From an uncultured Bacteroidales bacterium (GTDB lineage: Bacteria > Bacteroidota > Bacteroidia > Bacteroidales > Bacteroidaceae), in contig CACZAN010000025.1 of assembly GCA_902779165.1 (NCBI GenBank), positions 12,885-51,970 of the forward strand: a stretch of DNA of 39,086 nucleotides, given 5' to 3'. Made by a program: the position numbers and the translations under genes. The notes beneath the pieces are model-generated. The model did not search any database. It saw nothing but the letters and a program-made list of their open reading frames with translations, and was not told where the DNA came from. Position 1 is the stretch's first letter. Each line of letters opens with the position of its first letter. Positions 16,131 through 24,451 of this stretch are shown piece by piece.

Positions 16131-17633
16131 CTACTTCTTGAACTTATTTATACAATCAATGTAAGCCTCTACAGAAGCCGTCACAATATCCGTGTTGGCA
16201 CCAAAGCCATAATATAGGTGACCGTCGTACTCCACTTGCATGTGTACCTTTCCCACATCGTCAGAGCCTTTCGAGATGGCCTGAATGGTAAACTCCTTCA
16301 GGGTCATCTTTCGACGGATGATAACCTTCAGTGCTTTGATGGCAGCATCTACCGGCCCATTCCCTGAAGCCGAAGCCTCGAATCTCTCGCCGCTGATATT
16401 CAATCCAATAGCGGCCACGCTACGAACGCCCTTTCCCGTAGTGACCTGCAAGTAGTCAAGCTTGATGGCATGAGATGCCGTGCGGTCAGCACCCGCCAGC
16501 ATGAGGATATCATCATCTGTGATTTCTTTCTTCTGATCAGCCAGCTGGAGGAAGGCCTCATAAGTCTTGTCTAATGCCTCATCACGAAGGTCAATACCCA
16601 ATGACTGAAGGCGATGCTTCAGTGCGGCATGTCCACTTCGGGCTGTAAGCACGATGCTGTTGTCATCGATACCCACATCTTTCGGGTCTATAATCTCATA
16701 GGTCTGTGCGTTCTTCAGCACGCCATCCTGATGAATGCCACTACTATGTGCAAAGGCATTGCGGCCCACGATGGCCTTGTTAGGCTGCACAGGCATATTC
16801 ATCAACGAGCTCACGAGCCTCGAAGTAGGATAGATTTTCTGGGTGTTGATATTGGTGTCGATACCGATTCCCTTGTGACACTTCAGAATCATTGCTATCT
16901 CTTCGAGGCTGGTATTGCCAGCGCGTTCACCGATTCCGTTAATAGTCACCTCTACCTGCCGCGCGCCATTCAGAACGCCAGCCATCGTATTCGCTGTCGC
17001 CATTCCGAGGTCGTTGTGGCAGTGAGTACTGAGGATGGCTTTGCCACTGCTGAGGCCGTCGACATGTTCCATCAGGTACTTAATCTTCTCACCGAACTCC
17101 TGCGGCAGACAGTACCCCGTCGTATCGGGGATGTTGCATACAGTGGCGCCGGCCTTCACTACGGCCTCGATAACGCGAGCCAGGTACTCGTTGTCCGTGC
17201 GTCCTGCATCCTCTGCGTAGAACTCCACGTCCTCCACAAAGCGTCGTGCATATTTGACAGCTGCTACAGCCCGCTCGATGATTTCTTCGCGTGTAGCGTT
17301 AAACTTATATTTAATGTGTGACTCGCTGGTGCCAATGCCCGTATGAATGCGCTTGTGCTTGGCATATTGCAATGCCTCCACGGCCACATCAATATCTTTC
17401 TCCACGGCTCGTGTGAGGGCACAGATTGTGGGCCATGTCACGGCCTTCGATATTTCAATAACGCTATTGAAATCGCCAGGCGAACTGATAGGGAAACCAG
17501 CCTCGATGACGTCCACGCCCAGCGCCTCCAGTTGCTTGGCAACCTGAATCTTCTCAATCGTGTTCAGCTGACAGCCAGGCACCTGTTCGCCGTCGCGCAG
17601 GGTGGTGTCGAAAATAAATAGTCTGTCGTTCAT
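16131..17633 (-). CDS. leuA: 2-isopropylmalate synthase
   Basis: A protein of 500 residues with a catalytic TIM barrel (about 1-290), a linker, and a C-terminal allosteric domain (from about 380). It starts [24 protein letters not shown]. The metal-binding [14 protein letters not shown] and the [19 protein letters not shown] motif identify true LeuA rather than homocitrate synthase. It condenses 2-oxoisovalerate with acetyl-CoA, the committed step of leucine synthesis. The domain containing [15 protein letters not shown] is the leucine-binding regulatory region in the family. It follows ilvD by 21 bp and directly precedes leuC. It differs from the second family member cimA at the substrate pocket. 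Confidence 0.95.
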   Translation of the reverse strand: MNDRLFIFDTTLRDGEQVPGCQLNTIEKIQVAKQLEALGVDVIEAGFPISSPGDFNSVIEISKAVTWPTICALTRAVEKDIDVAVEALQYAKHKRIHTGIGTSESHIKYKFNATREEIIERAVAAVKYARRFVEDVEFYAEDAGRTDNEYLARVIEAVVKAGATVCNIPDTTGYCLPQEFGEKIKYLMEHVDGLSSGKAILSTHCHNDLGMATANTMAGVLNGARQVEVTINGIGERAGNTSLEEIAMILKCHKGIGIDTNINTQKIYPTSRLVSSLMNMPVQPNKAIVGRNAFAHSSGIHQDGVLKNAQTYEIIDPKDVGIDDNSIVLTARSGHAALKHRLQSLGIDLRDEALDKTYEAFLQLADQKKEITDDDILMLAGADRTASHAIKLDYLQVTTGKGVRSVAAIGLNISGERFEASASGNGPVDAAIKALKVIIRRKMTLKEFTIQAISKGSDDVGKVHMQVEYDGHLYYGFGANTDIVTASVEAYIDCINKFKK

Positions 17634-17654
17634 TTATGTGTTTGATTTAATGGT

Positions 17655-19475
17655 TCAATCGATGATGCGCACTCCGCCTTTATCAGCGCTGGCCACGCTT
17701 TGAGCGTAAGCGCGGAGAGCCTTGGACACTACGCGATTACGGCGCAAGGGCTGCTGGGGACGAGCTGCCAGTTCCTCATCGCTGAGGCGTACGTTGATAC
17801 TCCGGGCAGGGATATCGATATCTATGATATCGCCATCCACGATTTTTCCGATATTGCCCCCGTTGGCAGCCTCGGGCGAGATGTGACCGATAGAAAGGCC
17901 ACTGGTGCCGCCACTGAAACGGCCGTCGGTGATGAGGGCGCATTCCTTGCCTAAATGCATACTCTTAATATAGGAAGTAGGATAGAGCATCTCCTGCATT
18001 CCCGGTCCTCCCTTAGGACCTTCGTGGGTGATGACAACGACATCTCCAGCCTTCACACGTCCGCCGAGTATACCCTCGCAAGCATCTTCCTGAGAGTCGA
18101 AGACCACAGCAGGGCCGGAGAACTTCCAGATACTCTCATCCACGCCTGCCGTCTTGACCACACAGCCGTCCTGTGCAATATTTCCGAAAAGAACGGCCAT
18201 ACCGCCATCCTTTGTGTAGGCGTGTTCTATATCGCGGATACAGCCACTCGTGCGGTCTGTATCAAAGCTATCATAATAAGTCTCTTGGGCGCCCAACTGA
18301 TTGCAGAACCTGCCCGCAGGTGCAGAAAGATAAATCGTTGCCGGATTATCTATATCACCCAGAGTACCTGGTTTTTCTATCGAATCTACCGCGTATTTCT
18401 CGATGTCTTCCTGTAAGGTTGCCCCGTTCACGCGTTTTAGGCTCGTGTTGATAAGTCCACCCTTGGCCAACTCATTCAGCAGAGACAGCACTCCTCCGGC
18501 CCGTCCGAACTCCTGTACAGAATACTTCTGGCTATTAGGAGCCAACTTGCTGAGGAACGGAGTCTTACGGGAGAGTGTATCGATATCCTTCATCGTGAAG
18601 TCTACCCCACCCTCCTGCGCTATCGCCAGCAGATGAAGTACCGTGTTCGTGGATGCGCCCATTGCGATGTCCAATGTCATCGCATTGAGGAAAGCCTGAC
18701 GGGTAGCAATACTGCAGGGCAGCACACTCTCATCATCGTCTTCGTAGTACGCCAAGGCGTTCTTGACAATCTGTCGCGCCGCCTGTTGCAAAAGGCGCAC
18801 ACGGTTCTTGTGGGTAGCAAGAATCGTACCATTTCCCGGCAGCGAAAGTCCAATAGCTTCCGTGAGATTATTCATCGAGTTGGCTGTGAACATTCCGGAG
18901 CAGCATCCACAGCCAGGACAAGCGCGGTTCTCGACCTCTGCCAGTTCCTCATCTGAAACAGTCGGATCGGCACCCTTGACCATCGCAGCAATGAGGTCCA
19001 GGTTCTCACCTTTATATTTACCGGCCTCCATCGGTCCGCCACTCACAAAGACAGCGGGGATATTCAGACGCATGGCAGCCATAAGCATTCCTGGAGTGAT
19101 TTTATCGCAATTGGAGATACAAATCATCGCATCGGCCTTGTGGGCATTCACCATATATTCCACAGAATCTGCGATGATGTCGCGCGACGGCAAGGAATAA
19201 AGCATACCGTCGTGACCCATTGCAATTCCATCGTCAATGGCGATGGTGTCAAACTCAGCAGCATAGCAGCCGAGGCGCTCTATTTCGCGCTTGACAATCT
19301 GTCCCGCCTCGTGCAGGTGAGTGTGACCCGGCACGAACTGGGTAAAGCTATTAACGATGGCAATAATGGGTTTGCCGAACTGTTCGCGTTTCATACCGTT
19401 GGCCACCCACAGAGCGCGGGCTCCTGCCATACGGCGACCTTCTGTGCAGACTGCGCTGCGAAGTTTATGGGGCAT
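17655..19475 (-). CDS. ilvD: Dihydroxy-acid dehydratase
   Basis: A protein of 606 residues in the usual size range. It starts [23 protein letters not shown]. It contains [18 protein letters not shown] and [19 protein letters not shown], both with iron-sulfur cysteine ligands, and the substrate-side [20 protein letters not shown]. It dehydrates 2,3-dihydroxyisovalerate and 2,3-dihydroxy-3-methylvalerate to the oxoacid precursors of valine, leucine and isoleucine. It is the first gene of the ilvD-leuACD-cimA operon, with a well-formed promoter at 19528-19559. The region between promoter and ATG is short and AT-rich (TTTAAAGTTTAAAGTTTGAG), with no attenuator or leader peptide seen. Confidence 0.97.
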   Translation of the reverse strand: MPHKLRSAVCTEGRRMAGARALWVANGMKREQFGKPIIAIVNSFTQFVPGHTHLHEAGQIVKREIERLGCYAAEFDTIAIDDGIAMGHDGMLYSLPSRDIIADSVEYMVNAHKADAMICISNCDKITPGMLMAAMRLNIPAVFVSGGPMEAGKYKGENLDLIAAMVKGADPTVSDEELAEVENRACPGCGCCSGMFTANSMNNLTEAIGLSLPGNGTILATHKNRVRLLQQAARQIVKNALAYYEDDDESVLPCSIATRQAFLNAMTLDIAMGASTNTVLHLLAIAQEGGVDFTMKDIDTLSRKTPFLSKLAPNSQKYSVQEFGRAGGVLSLLNELAKGGLINTSLKRVNGATLQEDIEKYAVDSIEKPGTLGDIDNPATIYLSAPAGRFCNQLGAQETYYDSFDTDRTSGCIRDIEHAYTKDGGMAVLFGNIAQDGCVVKTAGVDESIWKFSGPAVVFDSQEDACEGILGGRVKAGDVVVITHEGPKGGPGMQEMLYPTSYIKSMHLGKECALITDGRFSGGTSGLSIGHISPEAANGGNIGKIVDGDIIDIDIPARSINVRLSDEELAARPQQPLRRNRVVSKALRAYAQSVASADKGGVRIID

Positions 19476-19527
19476 CGTTTTTGAGTTTAAAGTTTAAAGT
19501 TTGAGTCTATAGATGCAATTTTGGCGG

Positions 19528-19559
19528 CAAAATTACGTCAAAGCAGACTCAAAAGCAAA
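19528..19559 (-). promoter_or_regulatory. Promoter of the ilvD-leu-cimA operon
   Basis: On the minus strand TAATTTTG (19528-19535) is a perfect TAnnTTTG -7 box. TTTG (19556-19559) is exactly 20 nt upstream as the -33 box. It gives a leader of about 45 nt. Confidence 0.75.
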
Positions 19560-19571
19560 TTTATATGCCCT

Positions 19572-19607
19572 TTTGTGTGTCAGGATGAATAAAAAAGTGT
19601 AACTTTG
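19572..19607 (+). promoter_or_regulatory. Promoter of slyD
   Basis: TAACTTTG (19600-19607) is a perfect -7 box, 55 bp before the slyD ATG. The nearest TTTG (19572-19575) is 24 nt upstream, a little far for a -33 box. It diverges from the ilvD promoter. Confidence 0.6.
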
Positions 19608-19662
19608 CACGCAAAATGACAACATTTATTCGCTAAACATAATTTTTTAACTCAACAATACA

Positions 19663-20253
19663 ATGCCCCAAAGATACGTTGTAGTATCCTACAAGATGCT
19701 GACTCACTCCCCTGTCAGCCACAAGTTGCTCTACGAAACTCCAGCCGAACAACCCGTAGCCTTCGTGACAGGAATGGGCTTGATGATCGATGCTTTCGAG
19801 CAACATCTGACAGCCCTCAATCCCGGCGATGACTTTGACTTTGTCCTCAAGGCAGCCGACGCTTTCGGAGAGCGCGACGAAGAGTTGGTGCGCGCCTTAC
19901 CTCGCAAGGTCTTTGAAATCAGAGGTAAATTCATGGAAGAAGAGGTTTATCCGGGTGCCGAAGTGCCCCTTATGGACAACGAGGGTAACCACTTCATGGG
20001 CACCATCGTGAAGGTTACAGATACGGAAGTCACCGTGGACCTGAACAGCCCGCTGGCTGGTCGCGACCTACAGTTCACCGGTCGTTTACTGGAGAACCGC
20101 GAGGCCTCGCTACAAGAAATCGAACAAACCGCCAAAATCCTCTCTGGCGAGGGAGGCTGCGGAGGATGTGGAGGATGCGGAGGATGTGGAAGCGAAGAAG
20201 GCGGATGCGGCGGATGCGGCAACGAAGGAGGTTGCGGCGGTTGCAACGCCTAA
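19663..20253 (+). CDS. slyD: FKBP-type peptidyl-prolyl isomerase, SlyD family, with Cys-Gly metal-binding tail
   Basis: A protein of 196 residues. The FKBP part (HKLLYETPAEQPVAFVTGMGLMIDAFEQHLTALNPGD) encloses the IF chaperone flap (about 70-125: AADAFGERDEELVRALPRKVF to VTDTEVTVDLNSPLAGRDLQF). This is the SlyD architecture: a cytosolic folding helper and prolyl isomerase. The last 35 residues are almost only Gly and Cys, with eight Cys in GGCGGCG-type repeats interrupted by SEEGG and NEGG. In Escherichia coli the SlyD tail is His/Cys-rich and delivers nickel to hydrogenase; here His is absent, so soft-metal binding by thiols is inferred. A terminator-like palindrome follows, then aroC. Confidence 0.93.
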   Translation: MPQRYVVVSYKMLTHSPVSHKLLYETPAEQPVAFVTGMGLMIDAFEQHLTALNPGDDFDFVLKAADAFGERDEELVRALPRKVFEIRGKFMEEEVYPGAEVPLMDNEGNHFMGTIVKVTDTEVTVDLNSPLAGRDLQFTGRLLENREASLQEIEQTAKILSGEGGCGGCGGCGGCGSEEGGCGGCGNEGGCGGCNA

Positions 20254-20271
20254 CCCTTCAATAACTTTCAA

Positions 20272-20314
20272 CCCCTACTCCCCTCCCCGAGGAGGGGTCG
20301 GGGATGGGCTTTTT
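20272..20314 (+). terminator. Terminator-like palindromic element after slyD
   Basis: CCCCTCC (20280-20286) pairs with GGAGGGG (20291-20297) and outer CCCC (20272-20275) with GGGG (20300-20303), followed by GGGCTTTTT. It has the shape of an intrinsic terminator and resembles the G/C palindrome family found in hisS and aroC. Confidence 0.6.
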
Positions 20315-20343
20315 CAACGTTTCAACATTTCAACCTTTCAACC

Positions 20344-21435
20344 TTGAACACCTTCGGCACTCTTTTCCGTCTCACCTCTTTCGGCGAAAGTCACGGCGCA
20401 GCCATCGGCGGCGTCATCGACGGCTGTCCTGCTGGTCTGGAACTGGACCTCGACTTCATTCAGTCTGAACTCGATCGCCGTCGTCCTGGTCAGAGCCGTC
20501 TCACCACAGCCCGCAAGGAAGGCGACCGCGTGGAACTTCTCTCCGGAGTGATGCCTGCTCCCGAGGGCTCTTCTAAGGGACTGATCACCACCGGCACTCC
20601 CATCGGCTTCATCGTCCGCAACGAAAACCAACATTCCTCAGACTACGACGACCTGCGCGATATCTTCCGCCCCTCCCACGCCGACTACACCTATTATATG
20701 AAATATGGTGTGCGCGATCATCGCGGCGGCGGGCGTTCCTCTGCTCGCGAGACCATCAGCCGCGTCGTGGCAGGAGCCATCGCCAAGCAAGTTTTAAGCA
20801 AGCTCGGCATGGAGGTGAAAGCGTGGACCCAACAAGTAGGCGACATCGCCTGCGACCCCGACTGGACCCGCCTCGACCTCAGCCTCATCGAAACCAACGA
20901 TGTGCGTTGTCCCGACCCGGGCACCGCTCAACAAATGGAAGACCTCATCCTGCAGGTAAAAGGCGAGGGCGACACCATTGGGGGCATCATCGCTGGTGTC
21001 ATCACCGGCTGTCCTGTGGGACTCGGCGAACCGGTCTTCGGCAAGCTCCACGCCCAACTCGGAGCTGCCATGCTCTCTATCAATGCCGTCAAAGGCTTTG
21101 AGTACGGCGAAGGCTTTGCAGGAGTGAGTCAGCGCGGCAGCGAGCAGAACGACGCGTTTCCCCTCACCACCAACCATTCCGGCGGCATCCAAGGAGGTAT
21201 CAGCAATGGTCAGCCCATTCCCTTCCGTGTAGCCTTCAAGCCCGTTGCCACCCTGCTGCGTCCCCAGCAGACCATTGATATTCACGGCAACCCCGTCACC
21301 ATCAACCCTCGTGGTCGCCACGACCCCTGTGTTCTCCCCCGCGCCGTGCCTATCGTAGAAGCCATGGCCGCTATGACCATTCTCGATGCTTGGCTTGTGA
21401 ATCAAAAAAAGGCCCTCCCCTCACCCTCCCTGTAA
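20344..21435 (+). CDS. aroC: Chorismate synthase
   Basis: A protein of 363 residues starting at a TTG codon: the family N-terminus is [27 protein letters not shown] and no ATG is available. The signatures [43 protein letters not shown] and [10 protein letters not shown] are present. It converts EPSP to chorismate using reduced FMN, the last shared step of aromatic amino acid synthesis. The last residues (KKALPSPSL) and the TAA stop come from a CCCTCCCT/AGGGAGGG palindrome, so the normal C-terminus appears replaced by repeat sequence. Upstream lie CAAC-TTTC repeats rather than a Shine-Dalgarno site. Confidence 0.95.
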   Translation: MNTFGTLFRLTSFGESHGAAIGGVIDGCPAGLELDLDFIQSELDRRRPGQSRLTTARKEGDRVELLSGVMPAPEGSSKGLITTGTPIGFIVRNENQHSSDYDDLRDIFRPSHADYTYYMKYGVRDHRGGGRSSARETISRVVAGAIAKQVLSKLGMEVKAWTQQVGDIACDPDWTRLDLSLIETNDVRCPDPGTAQQMEDLILQVKGEGDTIGGIIAGVITGCPVGLGEPVFGKLHAQLGAAMLSINAVKGFEYGEGFAGVSQRGSEQNDAFPLTTNHSGGIQGGISNGQPIPFRVAFKPVATLLRPQQTIDIHGNPVTINPRGRHDPCVLPRAVPIVEAMAAMTILDAWLVNQKKALPSPSL

Positions 21436-21448
21436 GGGAGGGAGTAGT
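21412..21448. repeat. Palindromic element at the aroC stop
   Basis: CCCTCCCT (21424-21431) and AGGGAGGG (21435-21442) form a perfect 8-bp stem with a 3-nt loop. The aroC TAA (21433-21435) sits in the loop. A diverged copy of the same kind, CCACCCTC/GAGGGGTGG, lies at 21485-21505 just before cstA. Confidence 0.8.
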
Positions 21449-21516
21449 TACCCAACAAGTAAACTTCAACCTCTCAAATACATTCCACCCTCTCAATGAG
21501 GGGTGGATACTTAATT

Positions 21517-22995
21517 ATGTTAACATTTTCTATTGCACTCATCTTATTGGTTTTAGGCTATCTCATTTACGGAGCCTTCGTTGAACGCGTTTTCGGTATT
21601 CAGCCCGAACGCGAAACCCCTTCCTACCGCCTGAAGGACGGCGTGGACTACATTCCCATGCCCACTTGGCGCGTCTATCTCATTCAGTTCCTGAATATTG
21701 CGGGAACAGGTCCCATCTTCGGTGCCATCATGGGCATCCTCTTCGGTCCTGCCGCCTACCTTTGGATTGTCTTTGGTTGCATCTTCATGGGAGCCGTCCA
21801 CGACTACCTGTGCGGCATGATCTCGCTGCGCCAGGATGGCGCCTCGCTGCCCGAGATGGTGGGCAATGAGCTGGGTAGCGTTGCCCGTCAGGGAATGCGC
21901 ATCCTCTCTATTGTCCTTCTCGTTCTCGTAGGCACCGTCTTTGTCACCACCTCTGCAGGATTGCTTGCCACCATGACCAACGGCGCATGGGGTATGGACA
22001 TGGCAGCGTGGAAATGGCTATGGATAGGCTTCGTGTTCCTTTACTGCGTACTGGCGACATTGTTGCCCATCGACACGCTCATCGGACGCCTTTATCCTCT
22101 CTTCGGCGCTGCCCTGCTCATCATGGCCGTCGGTGTAGGTTTCGGCATCTTTGCGCAGGAGGGTTGGATTCCGGAACTCACCGACGCTCCCTTCGTCAGC
22201 CACCACCCTAAGGGACTGCCCATCTTCCCCTTCCTCTGTATCACCATCGCCTGTGGAGCCATCAGCGGTTTCCACGGCACGCAGTCGCCCCTGATGTCAC
22301 GTTGCCTCGAGAACGAGCGTCGCGGTCGCATCGTCTTCTACGGTGCCATGATTACTGAGGGTATCGTGGCACTCATCTGGGCTGCCGCCGCGATTAAGTT
22401 CGCAGCCTCTGCAGCTCCCGAGGGAGCTCCTGAGAACGCCTACGCCTCCCTCTCCTCCATCCTGACGAATGGCGGCTTAAGCTCGTCATCCAATCCTGCC
22501 CTGCTCGTCAATATGATTTGTTCGACATGGATGGGCCGCATTGGTGCCATCTTGGCCGTCCTTGGAGTCATAGCAGCCCCCATCACTTCGGGCGACACCG
22601 CCTACCGTAGTGCCCGCCTTATCGTTGCGGACTTCATGCATCTCAGCCAAAAGAAGATTGCCAACCGCCTGGCCCTCGCCCTCCCCCTCTTCGCCATCTC
22701 GGCAGCCCTCGTCTTCGTGGACTTCGACGTGCTCTGGCGCTACTTCGCGTGGACGAATCAGACGCTGGCCACCTGCTTCCTGTGGACTGCTGCCGTATGG
22801 CTCCTGCGCCGAGGCCGCAACTGCTGGATAGCCTTCCTCCCCGCCGTCTTCATGACTGTGGTCGTGACCAGCTACATCCTTGCTGCTCCCGAAGGCTTCC
22901 AAATTCCCCACACACCCAGCCTCATCGCCGGCTTCGTCCTTGCCTTCGCTCTTGCCGTATGGTTCCTTCGCTACAGGAAAAAACAAAGGATATAA
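21517..22995 (+). CDS. cstA: Carbon starvation protein A family transporter
   Basis: A polytopic membrane protein of 492 residues starting MLTFSIALILLVLGYLIYGAFVERVFG. An ATG seven codons earlier (21496) lies inside a palindromic remnant and is unlikely to be used. About 13-14 hydrophobic segments are visible. Family motifs include FLNIAGTGPIFGAIMGILFGPAAYLWIVFGCIFMGAVHDY and GAISGFHGTQSPLMSRCLENE. CstA proteins take up peptides or pyruvate into the cytosol under carbon limitation. The length is shorter than the roughly 700 residues of the Escherichia coli protein, as usual for the short CstA subfamily. The SGNH esterase follows after 19 bp, so the two are probably co-transcribed. Confidence 0.9.
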   Translation: MLTFSIALILLVLGYLIYGAFVERVFGIQPERETPSYRLKDGVDYIPMPTWRVYLIQFLNIAGTGPIFGAIMGILFGPAAYLWIVFGCIFMGAVHDYLCGMISLRQDGASLPEMVGNELGSVARQGMRILSIVLLVLVGTVFVTTSAGLLATMTNGAWGMDMAAWKWLWIGFVFLYCVLATLLPIDTLIGRLYPLFGAALLIMAVGVGFGIFAQEGWIPELTDAPFVSHHPKGLPIFPFLCITIACGAISGFHGTQSPLMSRCLENERRGRIVFYGAMITEGIVALIWAAAAIKFAASAAPEGAPENAYASLSSILTNGGLSSSSNPALLVNMICSTWMGRIGAILAVLGVIAAPITSGDTAYRSARLIVADFMHLSQKKIANRLALALPLFAISAALVFVDFDVLWRYFAWTNQTLATCFLWTAAVWLLRRGRNCWIAFLPAVFMTVVVTSYILAAPEGFQIPHTPSLIAGFVLAFALAVWFLRYRKKQRI

Positions 22996-23014
22996 GGGCA
23001 AAAAGCAGTCCGCG

Positions 23015-24112
23015 ATGAAAAAAGTGATCTTGGCTTGCCTTTTGGCAGTAGTCTGTGGAGTGAACATCACTGCACAGACGAAATGGATGAATCCTCTGGA
23101 GCAGGGCGACAACATCGTCCATGGTCGCTGGTGGAACAGCGAACTGAAGGACAACTACCACCGCCTGACACCGAGAGCCGAGGGTAAGGTGCGGAGTGCC
23201 GTTTGGAACCTCTCGCAGCAATCGGCAGGACTGTCGGTCTGCTTCCACACGAACGCGCCAAGTGTGAAAGTGCGCTACAAGGTCACGCGCGGTCTGAATA
23301 TGTTCCACATGCCAACGACGGGTGTCTCGGGAGTGGACCTCTACGCCACCGATGCCAACGGCCAACTGCGCTGGTGTGCCAGCAAGTTCAACCTTTCGTA
23401 CAAGGACACTATCAACTACGAGTTCAAAGACCTGACCTATTTCACAGGTGAAGAGCAGGGGTATGACTACGAACTGTTCCTGCCCCTGTACAACGAGGTG
23501 GCATGGATGGAGATTGGAGTGGCAGAAGACCGTGAACTGCGCTTCCTGCCCGCGTCCTCCGACCAGCCCATCGTTGTCTATGGAACGTCCATCACCCAGG
23601 GAGCCTGTGCCTCACGACCGGGTATGGCCTGGACGAATATCCTGCACCGTGAGTCGCGCCATCCAGTCATCAATCTGGGCTTCTCGGGCAACGCCCTGAT
23701 CGAGGAAGAGATGTTCCGTTTCCTGGCAGAGATTCCAGCCCGACTCTTCATCATCGACTGTCTGCCCAATATGGCCACCGAACGCACGGAACTCATCTAC
23801 GACCGCCTGCTCAAGGGCATCGCCATTCTTCGCGAGAAGAGCGCAGCTCCCATCCTGCTGGTAGAGCACAACTACGCCAACGGCGGCAGTTCCCAGCAGT
23901 CTGTGGACTGGTACACTCATTCCAACGAGGAGCAGCAACGAGCCTACAAAGCCCTCCGAAAGCAGGGCGTCAAGAATCTCTTTCTCCTGACTCACAAAGA
24001 ACTGGGTTTCACACAAGATTCCATGGTCGAGGGCATTCATCCCAACGACATCGGCATGCGCCAATATGCCAACGCCTATCTCAAGAAGATTCGTAAGATC
24101 CTGAGAAGGTGA
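23015..24112 (+). CDS. Secreted SGNH/GDSL hydrolase (esterase)
   Basis: A protein of 365 residues. The start at MKKVILACLLAVVCGVNITAQ gives a clean signal peptide; upstream in-frame codons lie inside cstA. The N-terminal half carries the GxDLY jelly-roll domain (TGVSGVDLYATDANGQLRW). The catalytic part has block I VVYGTSITQGACASRPG (Ser nucleophile), block II GFSGNA (Gly and Asn oxyanion positions), IIDCLPNM, and block V GIHPNDIGMRQYA (Asp and His not adjacent in the classical spacing, but family-typical). Such enzymes deacetylate sugars or cleave esters in the periplasm. Co-transcription with cstA is likely. The substrate is unknown. Confidence 0.88.
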   Translation: MKKVILACLLAVVCGVNITAQTKWMNPLEQGDNIVHGRWWNSELKDNYHRLTPRAEGKVRSAVWNLSQQSAGLSVCFHTNAPSVKVRYKVTRGLNMFHMPTTGVSGVDLYATDANGQLRWCASKFNLSYKDTINYEFKDLTYFTGEEQGYDYELFLPLYNEVAWMEIGVAEDRELRFLPASSDQPIVVYGTSITQGACASRPGMAWTNILHRESRHPVINLGFSGNALIEEEMFRFLAEIPARLFIIDCLPNMATERTELIYDRLLKGIAILREKSAAPILLVEHNYANGGSSQQSVDWYTHSNEEQQRAYKALRKQGVKNLFLLTHKELGFTQDSMVEGIHPNDIGMRQYANAYLKKIRKILRR

Positions 24113-24136
24113 CGTCATTTCCGGGTGAGACACGAT

Positions 24137-24201
24137 GAGACATATATACGTGAGGGCGAATACATATATACGTGAGGGCCGAGACATATATATGTAAAGA
24201 C
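24137..24201. repeat. 21-22 bp tandem array D1
   Basis: Three units (24137-24157, 24158-24179, 24180-24201) share ACATATATACGTGAGGG. The third is diverged and contains the palindrome ACATATATATGT. The array begins 25 bp after the esterase stop codon. Confidence 0.8.
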
Positions 24202-24209
24202 GGATACGG

Positions 24210-24341
24210 CCTTTCGCGGAGGACGTGACGGATGATCGTGGAGGACGTGACGGCCTTTCGCAGAGGACGTGACGGATGATCGTGGAAGACGTGACGGCTT
24301 ATCGCGGAGGACGTGAGGGATGATCGCGGAGGACGTGAGGG
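24210..24341. repeat. 22-bp tandem array D2
   Basis: Six exact 22-bp units start at 24210, 24232, 24254, 24276, 24298 and 24320. They alternate between a CCTTTCG-type and an ATGATCG-type 5' part, and all share GGAGGACGTGACGG with minor changes, so the higher-order repeat is 44 bp. The array lies between the convergent esterase and CotH genes. With D1 and the hairpin at 24378-24407 it fills the 24113-24448 gap; no gene is seen. Confidence 0.9.
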
Positions 24342-24377
24342 ATGATGGAGTTTCCGGTTACAAGGCTATAAACGAAT

Positions 24378-24407
24378 CCGAGGGTGCGGCGAGAACCACA
24401 CCCTCGG
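24378..24407. terminator. Bidirectional terminator between convergent genes
   Basis: A perfect 9-bp stem, CCGAGGGTG (24378-24386) and CACCCTCGG (24399-24407), has a 12-nt loop. On the plus strand it is followed by TTATTTGTG, on the minus strand by ATTCGTTTATAG. It can serve both the esterase (plus) and the CotH gene (minus). Confidence 0.65.
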
Positions 24408-24410
24408 TTA

Positions 24411-24451
24411 TTTGTGATGAATCGGATTTTGTTTGTGATGAATCGGATTTA
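24411..24451. repeat. 21-bp direct repeat at the CotH stop codon
   Basis: TTTGTGATGAATCGGATTT occurs twice, at 24411 and 24432, with a period of 21 bp. The second copy runs into the CotH TAA codon (24449-24451). Confidence 0.75.

Noticed and set aside
19476-19530. Leader peptide or attenuator for the ilvD-leu operon
   Set aside because: The leader is only about 45 nt, with no Leu/Ile-rich short frame and no alternative stems.
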